Shown in pieces: positions 9,597 through 21,617 of a stretch of DNA of 64,000 nt; within the stretch, counting starts at the first letter, position 1, and every line of letters begins with the position of its first letter. The position numbers were made by a program, and so were the translations under genes. Under the pieces are notes generated by a model that was not told the origin of the DNA, did not search any database, and worked only from the letters and a program-made list of their open reading frames with translations. The stretch comes from Utricularia gibba (Eukaryota; Streptophyta; Magnoliopsida; Lamiales; Lentibulariaceae): NCBI GenBank assembly GCA_002189035.1, contig NEEC01000009.1:1302001-1366000 (forward strand), in the 5' to 3' direction.

Positions 9597-10414
9597 ACTG
9601 CCCGCCCATATATCTAGGGCATGTATTTGGGCCCCCGATATTAAATTAATTAACAATTTTATTTAAAATTAATTAACCCATTTTTGTTATGTTTTTCTGT
9701 TCATTAAATTTTATTCTCCATAATTGGAGTTAAATGCACTTACAGTTCCCAACATGATTTGGAATAAATGATCTCCAGCAACAACCCACCCGGGCCCACA
9801 TCCCATATTATATCGAACTTTATTATTATTATCAGTACTATAATTGGCCAGATCCACATCTTTTTATTTATTTTTTAAAAAATGAATAACCTAAAATCGC
9901 GGTAAAAAAGTTAAAAAAATAACCTTAAAGGTTGGGTAAATACTGAGGAGTTTTTTTTTTTTTTTGGTTTGGAGGAGACAGAAGAGTAGTAAAAAGAAGA
10001 AGCAAAGGCAATAATGGTACAGAATCAAAGGGCTCCGAGATGGAAACCGTAGCAGGGAGAAGCTTTGGAGTTGGAGTTAAAGCATGTGACGATTGCTTTC
10101 TTTTTTCTTTCTCTGTTGACGAAGCAAAGCTGATAGTGATAATTCAAACGCCAGTCTCTTGTCGGGGTCTTTGTAATAAACAAAGAAATCACTTGTCTGT
10201 CATTTTTTTATTTTCATATTCTTCTTCTGCTTGACTGAAATTTACGGCACCCACTCCCCACCTCACGGGCTGTTGCTTCGGGACTCAATTTTCGGATTGG
10301 GTAGTGGGTAGTTGTGGCGGAAATCGATTTTCGGATTGGAAAATCACGTTTCTTGGAGTTTTAGTTTCAGATTTTTCATTTTTGCAAGTTTTGAGGATCT
10401 GGGGGTGTTGAAAG
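9597..10414. other. Intergenic region and leader of the DUF868 gene
   Basis: The AT-rich 3' flank of the CRAL-TRIO gene passes into a leader with a poly-T run (about 9951-9966) before the ATG at 10415. A 64-codon frame at 10040-10234 starts with ATG upstream of the main gene and could act as an upstream ORF, but nothing in its sequence supports a product. Confidence 0.5.
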
Positions 10415-11326
10415 ATGAGGGATTTCCCTTCGTGCTTTGGTGAGAACGGGGTTCAGGTGTCTGATACGTCTTGTTCAACTGTTGGGGCGACTAAGTCCTC
10501 TCAGAATTCAGTTACCTGTGTGTTTAGGTGCAAACTGCTTGCCAAATCTTGCTTAATCAGCGTTATATGGAGTAGAAACTTGATGGGTCAATGTGTTAGT
10601 GTTGAAATTCAAGATTCCTCGCATCGTTGTATTTTCAGAGTTGATGTAAAGCCTTCGTTGTTCTCCAAACGGAAGGGGTCAAAGTTCTTGGAAGTTAGTT
10701 CAACGAAGGTTGAAATCTTTTGGGATCTTTCTGGTGCCAAATTCGGATCCGGACCAGAGCCACTGGAAGGCTATTACATAGCAGTTGTCTCTAAGCAAGA
10801 GATGGTTTTGCTTGTAGGGAATCTGAGGAGAGAAGCATTCAAGAAAACAGGTGCTCTTTCCTTGCTCCCCGACACCCAATTCATTTCGAAGAAGGAACAT
10901 ATTTCTGGTAAAAAGGTATACTCCACCAAGGCTCAGTTTTGTGAAAATGGGGAGTACCATGATCTGAGAATCGAGTGTGACACAACCACAAGCCGACACC
11001 CCAACCTTTCCATTCGAATAGATGCGAAAACGGTCATCCAGATCGATCATCTACACTGGAAGTTTCGTGGCAACTGCCCTATCAACATCGATGGGCTCCC
11101 TGTTGAAGTGTTCTGGGATGTTCACAACTGGTTATTTGGACCTGGTTTAGGAAATGCTGTTTTTCTTTTTCATACGAGTTTGTCTGCACACAAGATGTGG
11201 AACAGTCAACCGATTGATGATGCCTCATCGGCGGCATTGTCATGGAGCTGCTCTCAGACCATTGGGGAATCTAAACTCTCAGGTTTGGGGTTCTCCTTGA
11301 TCTTGTATGCTTGGAAGTTAGAATAG
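10415..11326 (+). CDS. DUF868 family protein
   Basis: This is an intronless frame of 303 residues. It follows the plant DUF868 layout: an N-terminal Ser/Thr-rich segment, a beta-rich core with VTCVFRCKL, LISVIWSRNLMGQ, VEIFWDLSGAKFGSGPEP and GYYIAVVSKQEMVLLVG, the FISKKEHISGKKVYSTKAQF stretch, and the C-terminal VEVFWDVHNWLF, NAVFLFHTS and GLGFSLILYAWKLE. Length is that of the family (about 280-340). The biochemical role is unknown; published work links some members to stress responses, but nothing here narrows it down. The gene is convergent with the lipoxygenase. Confidence 0.92.
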   Translation: MRDFPSCFGENGVQVSDTSCSTVGATKSSQNSVTCVFRCKLLAKSCLISVIWSRNLMGQCVSVEIQDSSHRCIFRVDVKPSLFSKRKGSKFLEVSSTKVEIFWDLSGAKFGSGPEPLEGYYIAVVSKQEMVLLVGNLRREAFKKTGALSLLPDTQFISKKEHISGKKVYSTKAQFCENGEYHDLRIECDTTTSRHPNLSIRIDAKTVIQIDHLHWKFRGNCPINIDGLPVEVFWDVHNWLFGPGLGNAVFLFHTSLSAHKMWNSQPIDDASSAALSWSCSQTIGESKLSGLGFSLILYAWKLE

Positions 11327-11733
11327 ATGTTTTGGATTGAGGACAAGCCTGTTATGATTGTTGATTTGTCATTCTATATTCAGTTTATGTATACAGACAG
11401 ATGACTGAAATGCTTGTGAGAAAGCCAAGGTGACACTAAGAGCCTTCCTTCATCTTTGTCTTGGCCATTTCTATGGCCATTTGTCAAGTTTTTCGTATCT
11501 TGAAATGCGTTGTTTGAAGACTGATATAACCGCCAATGGTTTGAGTGCACTTTTTACATGAAACCAAGATCCTTATAAATGTTGTTGCAGCATCAAATTC
11601 ATAGGTACAATCGCAAACATTAGGCAATATGATGACAACAAAAAGAATTAATCAAACAACAGAGTTGGAACTGCAATCACAGACATGACACAGAAGCAAA
11701 AGACGAAAGGGGGGAAAGGATCTGATTGAAATC
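11327..11733. other. Region between convergent DUF868 and lipoxygenase genes
   Basis: About 400 bases with no open frame of interest; it holds the two 3' UTRs. Confidence 0.6.
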
Positions 11734-14700
11734 TCAGATGGAAATGCTGTTTGGTATTCCTTTGGTGATCAAACCTCCGCCTTGACTGGTCCCAGAGGCG
11801 TTGGGAAACAGCAGCATGTAATCCACCTTCACTGGCCCAGAACGGTTCTTAAGACTGGAATCCTTGTTCCTTTGCAGGATCCTTTCTTCAATCTCCACCA
11901 GAACGGATGAAAACCTCTCAAATGCCTGCAATGACCTTCTGTCGTCAGTCCATTGAGCACTGTCTCTCTGTCCCAAATAGATCTCATCTGCCGAGTGCCT
12001 TGACAAGATTTCGATCAAAGAAACTCCAAGAAGTGTCTGAAACTGTGCTGTTATTGTCTTGAAGAATGCTGCGTCAGGATTTTGCTCAAGTTCTGCGTAC
12101 TCAGGAGTTCCCTTCTTCGGCATGAATCTCCGGCTCACCGTTGGCCTGTTAGGTAGATATCCTGCATAGGGATATTGTCCAAAGTTTACAGCAGCATGGA
12201 GTGCTGAGGCTATCCATATGATGATGGTGCATGACTGCACTAGCTCCTCTCTGGTGTGCATTTTTGGCCACCATGTCTGGTCCTTGAGATCACCATGGCC
12301 TACTTCACGAACCTCCTTCCACCAAGCTTGGAGCTCGGAGTCAGCTGCGACCTTTTCATCTGTTGGGTAGAAGATGCAGCAATATTCTTTAACCCATGAT
12401 TCAATTGCTGACCATATTTCTAGTCCATCCACAGCATATGGGTAGTCCTCGATCATGAGCTGAAGACCATGGGGCTTGTTTTCAGCTTTAACAGCCATCC
12501 CTCTGCGGTTGGCAGCAAATACATTATCAGACAAGTGAGCTTTTGTGCAATGAATTCAAAGTTGTGAAATCACTGACCTTTTGATGAGATCTTGCGGAAG
12601 TGCCTGATCGTTGAAGTTCCAGCTTTTATAAACTGCAGAAGACATTTCCATCGCGTACTTCCCAGGGAAAACAGTGTTCTCCAGTACACCTCCCGCGTTT
12701 ATGAGAATCTGGCGAGCCAAGGCATTTATGTACATGGTGTCGCGGAAGTGGGGATGAAGAAGCTTGTGTATGGGATGCACCACGCTCAGTTGCCTATGTG
12801 TTGCGATCAGGAATGGCTCAATGACAGCATGGGTGTTCACGAAGTGGCTGATGAGTTGATGGTACCCAGAATCATTCACAGCAGCATAAGCTTTTGCAAG
12901 TTGCCAAACTGCAGCTTCAACTCCCTCATCACATGGAGTAAACACTTCACTGATTGCTCCGTATTGGTCCCCTTCTTCATGTGGCAAACTTAACTCGATA
13001 GCTAGTGGCTTCAAAGTACCATCATCCTGGAGCAGCAGCACAGTTCTTGTAGCATATGTCTTTGTATTAGTTGTGTTGATTCTTCTGAGGTACAACATCA
13101 GTGCATCATGATGATCTAACACGTAGAGTTTCCCACAGTTGATAGCCTGTTTTCAAGTCCAATGAAGAAGAACATTCAAAGAACTGAAATCTACAAAGAG
13201 AGACAGGGATAAAAGGAAAGAGCTTTACCTCATCAACTGTAAGCCCATTCATGAACTTCTCAATGTGTTCTCTTGTGATGGTACTGTCTTGATTACCATA
13301 CACTTGGCGGTCGAGATTGCTCCTTGGGGGAAACTCCTCTAGGCGGCGAATGATGACAGGGTTCACTCCGGCGAGCATTTCTCTTCCGAATTCCTCATCA
13401 GTTCTCCAAGCTGTTTTATCCTCTGTAAAACACACAAGCGTTTCAGTCTGGATGCAAAACTTGAACAAACACAAAGTGATCCTTTACCTTGAATTACTTC
13501 AGGCATTGGGAATTTAAAGGAGCGTTCACCATCTGAGCGAATCAGCTCTCTGATCAGTTCCATTGAAACACTTTGCCGGCGCTTCAGCAGAGCACAGGCA
13601 TCAGGAAGGTCCACCTCCTTGCTGTTATCATATAACCTGAGAGCGTCTTCGAATGTGTCAAACTCGTTCCTCGTCTTGTCGAACAAGTCTCTGATCTCTG
13701 GCCCGATAACTTGTCCAATGGATTTCAGAGCATATGCTATGAAATCTGAAAACTTGACACTTGAAAACCTCTCATCTCGTGGTACATAAATGTCTAAGCT
13801 CAGAAGAGGCAGCCTGCTCTCTGTCTTTGGATCTGCATTTCAGCTCCAACAGCTTAGTGAAACTATAGCAAACTGTATGTAAATCATCTGTGATAGCTTT
13901 TAGTTTGTTCCCTTACCCCGTTTGTTGGGACGACGGCCGGTTCTTCCCCTCCGTGGATATGGATATTGTTCCGTTCCTCCGAGAACTGGACGAGCAAAAT
14001 CCTCTCCCCTTTCAGGCATCCCCAGATCATTGTAGTAAGCGTAGTCATACACTCTATCCCATTCCTTCAGAGCGCCTTTCCCATTTCCACGCAGATTGAT
14101 CAGCTCTTGCTCTCTGTACAATCTCAGAGGCTCCGGCGTCTCACACGGCAAGTATGTCTGAAAGTCAAGCAAAATTTCAGGTCTCAAATCAAGAACGATA
14201 AGGATAAACCACTTGTATCCCTTCAGTAAAGTACCTGATTCGAAAAGAAAATGCGATCGTAGCTATAACGGTGTGCTGGGTATACCCAGGAGTTGCAATC
14301 AAAATGGACTTGGCCTTGCCCAGGAACATTTTCCAGAGTGACTGTCTTGAGGTAAAACTGGCTAAAATGATGGTTTTTAACGATAAAAGCTCCAGGGACT
14401 CCCAGACATTCCTCCCAATCAATTTCCAAGTCGAAGGTAGCAGAATCTTCTGCTCCAAGTGAAGTTAACTTTGAAAACCAGTCTACCAAACGTGCTTCTT
14501 TTCCCAGCTTCCCTTTATTCCCATTCTCTGCAAATCCACAGGCAAAACTTTACGATTCAAGAACAGCCAATCTAGAAACACAAAGAAACCCTCCATTTTT
14601 TTCCTCCATAACACACACCCACAAATAAAAAAAAAGAAAACCTAATAAAGAAGAAACTCACCAGGGTCACACTGTGTTGAACTGATAAACCTGAAGCTAA

Positions 14701-14911
14701 TATCTTTCCCAAAAACCTCATGAACTCGATCAAGAACAGAGGCGCCGAGATCAGTAACATCCAGCACATTCTTCTTGGTCAACACAACCCTGCCCTGGAT
14801 CTTCTGCTTGCACTGCTGAAGCACGGGCTCATCCTTCGTCTTCCCGCACACACTTCCCATAACTTTGTCAAGCACATCCACGAAGCAATTGCTTGTTTGG
14901 CGGCTGCCCAT
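11734..14911 (-). CDS. LOX: Linoleate lipoxygenase, cytosolic 9-LOX type
   Basis: Seven exons on the minus strand: 14662-14911, 14235-14527, 13917-14157, 13488-13832, 13229-13422, 12578-13146 and 11734-12502, encoding 886 residues. The ATG at 14909-14911 was chosen over an in-frame GTG just upstream. The N-terminal PLAT/LH2 domain runs to about residue 180 and the catalytic domain follows. The iron site is visible: [15 protein letters not shown] (two His), the HAAVN motif in [15 protein letters not shown] (His and Asn) and the C-terminal Ile of GIPNSISI. There is no plastid transit peptide, and [17 protein letters not shown] resembles 9-lipoxygenases more than plastid 13-LOX. It adds O2 to linoleic or linolenic acid to start oxylipin synthesis. 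9- versus 13-specificity is inferred, not proven. Confidence 0.93.
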
Positions 14912-15000
14912 CACGAAAAAATCTGAAAATTATTGGCGTTTAAAAGAAAGAACTAAACTTGCTGGATGTAGGTGTTGGAACAAGGGAACTAAAAGAGGGG

Positions 15001-15008
15001 TTTATATA
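15001..15008 (-). promoter_or_regulatory. TATA box of the lipoxygenase gene
   Basis: Minus-strand TATATAAA about 90 bases before the ATG at 14911, a normal distance for a plant promoter. Confidence 0.6.
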
Positions 15009-15700
15009 GAATCCATGAGCGCATACCCAGAACGAACACATGCCGTCTTTCTCCACGCGCAACCAGGGAAATTTCAAGGCTTCCAACTTCTCATCTCATT
15101 GACTAGTTGAATTCAACTGAAATATTTCACATTTAAAAAAAAAGAAAAAAAAAAGAAGGATACGGTTTTTATTACATAAATACATTAAAAAGGAATTCCA
15201 AGCATCGACATTTCTCCGCATTCAATGCATGCCATGATCGTTGTAGCTTCGACCTTGGACACCTCCGGCCCCACCAATACGAAATATCTCAAAATAAAAA
15301 ATATTTTTTTATTCAGTTAAACTCATAGGACCCAAATGATACAAATCATTTTTAATTATTTTAAATACAATTACTTTCCCATGAGCATTTTATTTAATAT
15401 GTACCAATCATAATTAACCACGTGGGGCCTCCTAGTGAATAAAGTGCGTCGTACGGAAACACGAAGTAACCTATGCAACGTTGTACGAGATTCGGACCAC
15501 GTTGCTGCACCAATGGATAATGTTCTACAGATCTGATTGTACACGTTACCTTTTAGAAACGGTTATAACCTATTGTTTCGATTTTAGAATGTATTTCATC
15601 GAATATATTAAATTTATTATAAGATATTTAATATTAAAAAATAAAAAGATAGTTATCTACATATAAGATTTTCAATTTTAGATTTTTTTTTATAAAAATT

Positions 15701-15717
15701 GGGGGGGGGGGGGGGGG
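15701..15717. repeat. Poly-G run of 17 bases
   Basis: A pure G tract inside AT-rich DNA; its exact length should not be trusted. Confidence 0.9.
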
Positions 15718-16103
15718 TTTAATATTCTTTATCAGGCGTGGGAAATAAAAAAAATGAATTGAAATTGGTCGAAGAAAGACGCTGTACGCGCGAATCAATG
15801 CTTATCCACGTCTATGGTAAGACTTTCTTTAAAAAAAATTGAATTATGACGTGTGCAAAGTCATCTCCTACACACGAAATGATTAGTTTTTTCAATAATT
15901 ATAATGATTTAAAGAAGGATAGGAAATGTAGGGTGTGCGATCTTTTTCCCTTATCTACTTATGACAACGGTATTGTCTCGTGTTTAAATCATAATGTATA
16001 TAAATGGGGTACGTCTTTTAATTTTAGAACATGATAATTACGAAATAAGTAAGACGTGGCGAAGTGGAAGACTCCGGTTGGGTTGCCCGAAGCCGGTCAG
16101 AGT

Positions 16104-16226
16104 CACGTGGAAAAGGAGGTCCACGTGGCGCAGCCAATTTGGACCACACGCGGCACATTGTTCATCCGAGGAGAAGAATTTAGTGAAGGTTTCATAATAA
16201 GATGTGAAAACCACCACGTGGTGGTT
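16104..16226. promoter_or_regulatory. Cluster of three G-boxes including an 18-bp perfect palindrome
   Basis: CACGTG cores occur at 16104-16109, 16122-16127 and 16215-16220. The third is the centre of an 18-base perfect palindrome at 16209-16226 (AACCACCACGTGGTGGTT). G-boxes bind bZIP and bHLH factors. Which gene, if any, they serve is unclear. Confidence 0.6.
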
Positions 16227-17176
16227 GCTTGTAGGGGACGCAGGCTGCATCTTTAGCAAGAGGAGATGAGGCATCATCATCATCGCATTCTTCCCTTCAA
16301 AGCAAGCAAGTAAGCAGGCAGGGATCACTCGCATTGCTGCGTCTGATTGGTGAATCAGGGTTTCCTGAGGCTTCGTTTTGTTCGAGATTGGTTTCTCTGG
16401 AAGCGACTGGTTTGCACTGCGGCTGGTGAAATGGTGGGAGATTCTGTGGGCTGGGGGTATCAACCGAAGCGTCCATTACAGAGACTCCTTGGGTCAGACC
16501 TTCGAAATGGAACCAGATTCAGTCTGTCACATTACAAAAGCACAAACCTTTTCCAACTTTTGGCACTGCAAATGGAGGGCTGAGGCCTTCGTTCCCGACG
16601 TGCTGCAAGTAAATCACGCTGATTACCGCTCCTCTTCCGGCTCCTGCTGGTTAAAGCATGGCCAATCCGATCGGAAGGTTCATAGGAAAACGGCATTCTA
16701 TCGTCGGCTCCGGCGACGACACTGCCCCGGCGTCCCTCGGCCACGGCTCCCTCTCATTTGCTGGTTGAGAGATTCGAGGAGAAAAATCTACATTGATATT
16801 TTATTCCTAGAATCGAATTTTGTGAAGCATCTTTAAGGGATATTGCACAGTTTTAAAATAATGGGCTCGACTCATGGTTACATCCCGTTAGTACTAACCC
16901 GTATTTTAATGGATTGGATCTAATTCAATTTTTTTTACTTTCATTTTCTTTTTTTAAAATTTTTTTTAATGTGTAATTTAGAGAAATAATGAATAGCAAA
17001 TATAAGATATATAAATATTTGATATATATATATATATATTGATTATATCTTAATAATTATATTTTTATATATGTATTAATATTGATAGTCAAAAATATTT
17101 ATCTATAGTTAGATTATATATTATTTGAATGAGATATTGAACAATTAGAATGATTTAATGTAATAGTATCAATTGC

Positions 17177-17180
<4 letters not shown>

Positions 17181-17209
<29 letters not shown>
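17181..17209. repeat. TA dinucleotide microsatellite
   Basis: About 14 TA units in AT-rich intergenic DNA; a shorter AT run lies near 17023-17040. Confidence 0.9.
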
Positions 17210-17213
<4 letters not shown>

Positions 17214-17669
17214 TTATTTAATTTTCTATATTTTCAATATTTTGATACATTAAAGTATGATTTTATAATTATATTTTAATATTTTAATAAATATAATTAA
17301 AATTTAATGAAATCAGTTCAATTCATTTTAAAAAGTGTTCGACCCAAGACCATAACAAAACCGTTCAATGGGTTTAACCCATTTTTAAAACATTGGGATA
17401 TTGTGATTTTCCAATCAAATATTATATTCGCAAATTGGCTTTCTAGATTTATTTCTGGCAAGGGATTAAAAAAATAAATGATTTTATTACGGATAAATAC
17501 AGATTACAGAAGTGGATATTATCAGTCATGGAATATGGATTCGGATTGCAATTAAATTAACACGTGCCCGGAATTCGAGGAGGCAATCCAACTGACCTAA
17601 AAAATAGGAAGACTCTAACGAAGTTACCAAAAACAAGGAAGATAGTGCGGCTACATCTGCGTCATTAAG

Positions 17670-17677
17670 TATATAAA
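17670..17677 (+). promoter_or_regulatory. TATA box of the sugar transporter gene
   Basis: TATATAAA 49 bases before the ATG at 17726. Confidence 0.6.
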
Positions 17678-17725
17678 CTCGGATTCATCGTCAACCCCAG
17701 TTCAAGAATCAGAAGAAGAGAGCCG

Positions 17726-19431
17726 ATGGCGAATGCGGAAGAGTTCCAGTCGAAGATGACGTTGTACGTCTGGGCCTGTTGGATACTGGCTGCGTTTGGT
17801 GGTCTAATGTTTGGTTATGATATCGGGATCTCTGGTAGGGTTTACCCATCTGCTTCCTTGTTTTGATTTCCTGCTATGATGTTTTTGGTTTTGTGGTGAA
17901 GGTGGTGTGACGGGGATGGATGATTTTTTGAAAAAATTCTTCCATCATGTCTATGAGAGGAAACTACGAGCGCATGAGGATAATTACTGCAAATATGATG
18001 ATCAGATGCTGCAGCTCTTCACTTCCTCGCTTTACTTGGCGGCCCTCGTTGCCAGTTTCTTCGCCTCTAAGCTCTGCTCTGTATTTGGTCGCCGCCTGAC
18101 GATTTTAACAGCCTCCCTGTTCTTCATCTGTGGCGCCATTCTGTGTGCCTCTGCGCCTGTCAAGTGGGTTCTCATTCTCGGGAGGATTCTGTTCGGAATC
18201 GGCGTGGGATGTGGTAATGAGGTGCGTGGTTAATCTGTTTTTGTGAATTAGGTTTGATTGCTATGCATGGAGATCCAGTGTAAGAAATATTTGTGTTTGT
18301 TGTGGCCGCAGGCGGTGCCGTTGTTCTTGTCGGAAGTTGCACCTGTGCGACACAGAGGTGCAGTGAACATTCTGTTTCAGCTGTTCGTCACCATCGGGAT
18401 CTTCATAGCCAACATCGTAAACTATGGCACCTCCTTCGTTCACCCTCACGGTTGGCGGATATCCCTCGGCCTGGCGGTGGTTCCCGGCGTCGTTCTCTTC
18501 ATCGGATCCCTGTTCATAACCGAGACTCCTCCGAGCCTCGTCCAGAGAGGACGCGTGGAAGAGGGATTGGCGGCGTTGAAGAGAATCCGGGGAGTTGAAA
18601 ATGTCGACCTCGAATTCGCCCAGATTGTCACCGGATGCGAAGAATCCAAAAAGACGACACATCCGTGGAAGAAAGTCTTCGCCAAATCCGGGATTCCGGC
18701 ATTGGTCGTCGGAAATTCGATTCAGATCTTCCAGCAGTTTACAGGGATCAATGCGATAATGTTCTACGCTCCAGTCCTGTTTCAGACACTGGGTTTCAAA
18801 TCCGATGCCTCCTTGGCGTCTTCACTTATCATCGGAGCTGTCAACGTGTGCTCCACATTCGTCTCCATCTTCGTCGTCGACAAAGTTGGCCGGAGAAATC
18901 TCCTCCTCCAAGCATGCGTCCAGATGCTCATCTCTCAGGTTCGTTCATCATATTATCCTACACTATCACACCCAGACCAGAAGTAGAATGTAGAATCAGA
19001 GATTGGCGTGTTATTACATGCAGGTCATCGTCGGGTCCGTACTGTCAACTCACCTGGGTTCAACCGGGGGTTTACCAAAAGCATTGGCGGCCGTAGTGGT
19101 GCTCTTCGTCTGCACATTCGTGATGTCCTTCGCCTGGTCGTGGGGGCCGATGGGGTGGCTGGTTCCGACGGAAATTTATCCGATTCAGACTCGAGCGGCG
19201 GGATTCGCGATTGCAGTCAGCACCAACATGATCTTCACCTTCGTGATAGCTCAAGCCTTCCTGTCGATGCTGTGCCACATGAAAGCAAACATCTTCTTCT
19301 TCTTCTCGGCCTGGATCGTCGTCATGGGCCTCTTCGCCCTGTTTCTGTTGCCGGAGACCAAGGGGGTGCCGGTGGAAGAGGTCGAGGAACGCCTTTGGAA
19401 GACTCATCCCATCTGGAAAAAATTCTTTTAG
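17726..19431 (+). CDS. Monosaccharide/H+ symporter, STP family (MFS)
   Basis: Exons are 17726-17834, 17902-18221, 18312-18938 and 19024-19431; 487 residues. MFS sugar-porter signatures are clear: GGLMFGYDIGISGGVTGMDDFL in TM1 and the following loop, the FGRR loop, GRILFGIGVGCGNE then AVPLFLSEVAP, QIFQQFTGINAIMFYAPVLFQTLGF, DKVGRRNLLL, SWGPMGWLVPTEIYPIQTRAAG and PETKGVPVEEV. Twelve hydrophobic spans can be counted. STP proteins import hexoses from the apoplast across the plasma membrane using the proton gradient. At 487 residues it is a little shorter than the usual 500-520, mainly through a short loop after TM8-9 and a short C-terminus. No frame damage. The family member cannot be fixed by eye. 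Confidence 0.93.
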
Positions 19432-20239
19432 GATGCAACAATGCTTCCTCTAAGAATAAGATATTTTTCATTTTCCTTTTTTATTTATTTTATGACATAG
19501 CTACAAGCCCCTGTTGTTCTCTTCCAAAGACTATGATGTTATCAATTGCACATTTTACTTATTTTTTTTTCAATTAAATTTGTGCAATTATTTTTATTTT
19601 AAATATATTTATAATAAATTAAATTAATTGAAGATGAATATTTTTTTACATATTTCATCAAAGATTATCAGATTTGTAATACATCCATTTGTGAATAAGA
19701 TCAGTTTTCGATCGCATTTAGTATTTGACCGAAAGAGTCAAACATTTCCTAAGGAGTGTGTGTTGGTATTGTAGGGTTGTTACAGTTTACATTAAATTGC
19801 ATTTTTGAATTCACGCGGGAATGTAATGACCGTACGTTAATGCTTGCCAAAATATATGCATTTATTTTGTGATTGAAATAAATAAAAAAAGAAAATAGGG
19901 GCGTGGAAAATAATTAATGGAATTAATAATCCAGGAATAATTTAGTCCCTAGTCACTAGGCTCGGTTAGCAATTAAATTTTTGAATTAATATTTTATGTG
20001 GTCCCCACGGGTTGCTGCCCGACACTCAATTACCACCCGAGATTCTTCTTTTTTTTATTGTGTATTTATTTTATAACTGTCCTAAAGGAAGAAAATTATT
20101 ATTATTTTTTTGATAGTAAATGAATTTTATGCATTATTATATAAATTAATTGGGTTGACAGGCTGACGTGGCAGCGCATTGGAACTACAAATAAGCCCCC
20201 GCCGTGGGGGGTGTAACTGTGTAGGCGCTCTACAGCTCC
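19432..20239. other. AT-rich intergenic region, no gene seen
   Basis: 3' flank of the sugar transporter followed by AT-rich DNA. No frame of interest. GC content rises towards the MAKR-like locus from about 20160. Confidence 0.6.
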
Positions 20240-20409
20240 ATGACCGGAAGGCTTCACTCTTCCGTCTCCTCCTCCTCCGACTGCGCGGTTGACATTCTCC
20301 GCCACATTTACGGGGAGTTCTCCCGTCCCAGCTCCGTCACTGAGGAGGAGCTCGAACGCTTCGTTTTCAGCATCAACAACGGCGATGCGTCATCGTCTCC
20401 CAGCAGCCG

Positions 20410-20951
20410 ATGGAAGCACCCTCGAAAACATTGTCCCTTCCAAATCTCTCTTCCGTGCGGGACGCCGCTGATCCGCCGCCGACGTCCTCGGCCTCGTCAA
20501 CCGGTGGTGTGATTACCGCCTCCGTGAGCTCTAGAGCGAAAGAACTCTTGAAAAAGTATTTGAGAAAAGCGAGGAGCTTAATCGGAATACTGTCGCCGGA
20601 GCAGCTGTCGTCGTGCCGCATCCCAAGAACGGTGACAGCCTCTAGCTCGCGGGACATGAAAGAAGACGAAAGGAAGGAGGACGAGTATGCCGGCGCGTGG
20701 CGGAATATAACGGGATACTGTAAGCCACCGGTAATACCGAGGAGAAGGAGGAGGAGAAGAAGAAGCTGCATTTCGAGCTGTACCACATCGTCGTCATCGC
20801 CATGTGGATCCGCCCAGTTGAAAACGGTTCGGGTCGGCCCGGCATCGCATTATGCGGATCCTTCTTCAATGCAGGAGTTGCAGGAGGCGATTCAGGGGCA
20901 ATTGCTCACTGCAAGAACTCCATGGTGAAGAAGAGCAACGACCCTCCCTAG
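20410..20951 (+). CDS. MAKR/BKI1-like membrane-associated kinase regulator, frameshift near the C-terminus
   Basis: The frame from 20410 encodes a Ser-rich basic protein with a KELLKKYLRKARSL segment and an RRRRRRRRSCISSC stretch, then DPSSMQELQEAIQG. The MAKR/BKI1 C-terminal signature is SSM(E/Q)ELQ.AIQ.AIAHCK.S. As written the frame runs to a TGA at 20926-20928 with an unrelated tail. One extra G in the GGGG run at 20895-20898 gives QGAIAHCKNSM and a stop at 20949-20951, which matches the signature. MAKR proteins sit at the plasma membrane and bind receptor kinases (BKI1 with BRI1). The N-terminus is uncertain: another frame from 20240 (MTGRLHSSVSSSSDC...) may be the true start if a second base is missing between 20350 and 20410. 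Confidence 0.65.
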
Positions 20952-21617
20952 GAAATCAGTGGTACGGAAAATTAAAGTAATATTTTTATAAATAAATTAT
21001 TAGACTTTATTTGACTGTGTGTATGAAAATTAATTTTCTAAAAATATTTTCCCGGATTTATTTAATTATCAATTTCAAGGAAAATGAAATTGTCAAGGAA
21101 AACGATGGGCCCAAGTTCAAAAATGCCCTCAAAGGTTTGCAATAATGGCCCAAAAGATTTGAAACTGTCGGAGGTTGTGAAAGTGGGGCCCACTTCGAAA
21201 AAGATACTCGGATCGCGAATCACGCCGATTCGGATCCGTAACCTGGGAATCTGAACTCATTCGTGCTGAATTGGAGGGCGTTGGATTGCGTAGGTCGGGG
21301 ATTCGTTTGCCCGGAGGCGCCGAGCGGAATTGATGATCTGATAGGCGAAGGGGCGCCTTGCTTGTCGCCGGAAGGATATGTTGAAGAACAGGGGCGGTGT
21401 CGTACTGGATGAAGGTGAGGGAAACTGGGTGGCGGTCGCTGGAGAAGGTCACCGCTTTCATAGACAGCATAGAAGAAATAACAGTTTAGGTATACACAAA
21501 TTCCATCGCTACACTGTACAATCCTCCTACATACGCCATCTGGATTAGGCGGTACAAATTTGATTGGTTGTTTTGTTTTATTTGGAATAAGCAGCTACCT
21601 TGATCCGTGGATAACAT
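20952..21617. other. Intergenic region, no recognisable gene
   Basis: A minus-strand frame of 113 codons at 21129-21470 is open but unlike any family I know. It lies downstream of the minus-strand gene ending at 21618 and may be 3' UTR or chance. Confidence 0.45.

Larger units (their letters stand above)
15009..17725. other. Long intergenic region, no confident gene; contains a G-box cluster
   Basis: Most of this is AT-rich DNA with simple repeats. Between 16040 and 16830 it becomes GC-richer and several short open frames overlap, none of which I recognise. One at 16658-16768 (36 codons, starting MANPIGRFIGKRHS) reads like protein but is too short to judge. The three G-boxes at 16104-16220 suggest a stress- or light-regulated promoter for an unrecognised transcript starting around 16250-16400. 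A TATA box for the downstream sugar transporter is at 17670-17677. Confidence 0.5.

Noticed and set aside
16038-16463. Minus-strand frame of 141 codons
   Set aside because: Composition and order of residues show no domain, and it runs through the G-box cluster on the opposite strand.
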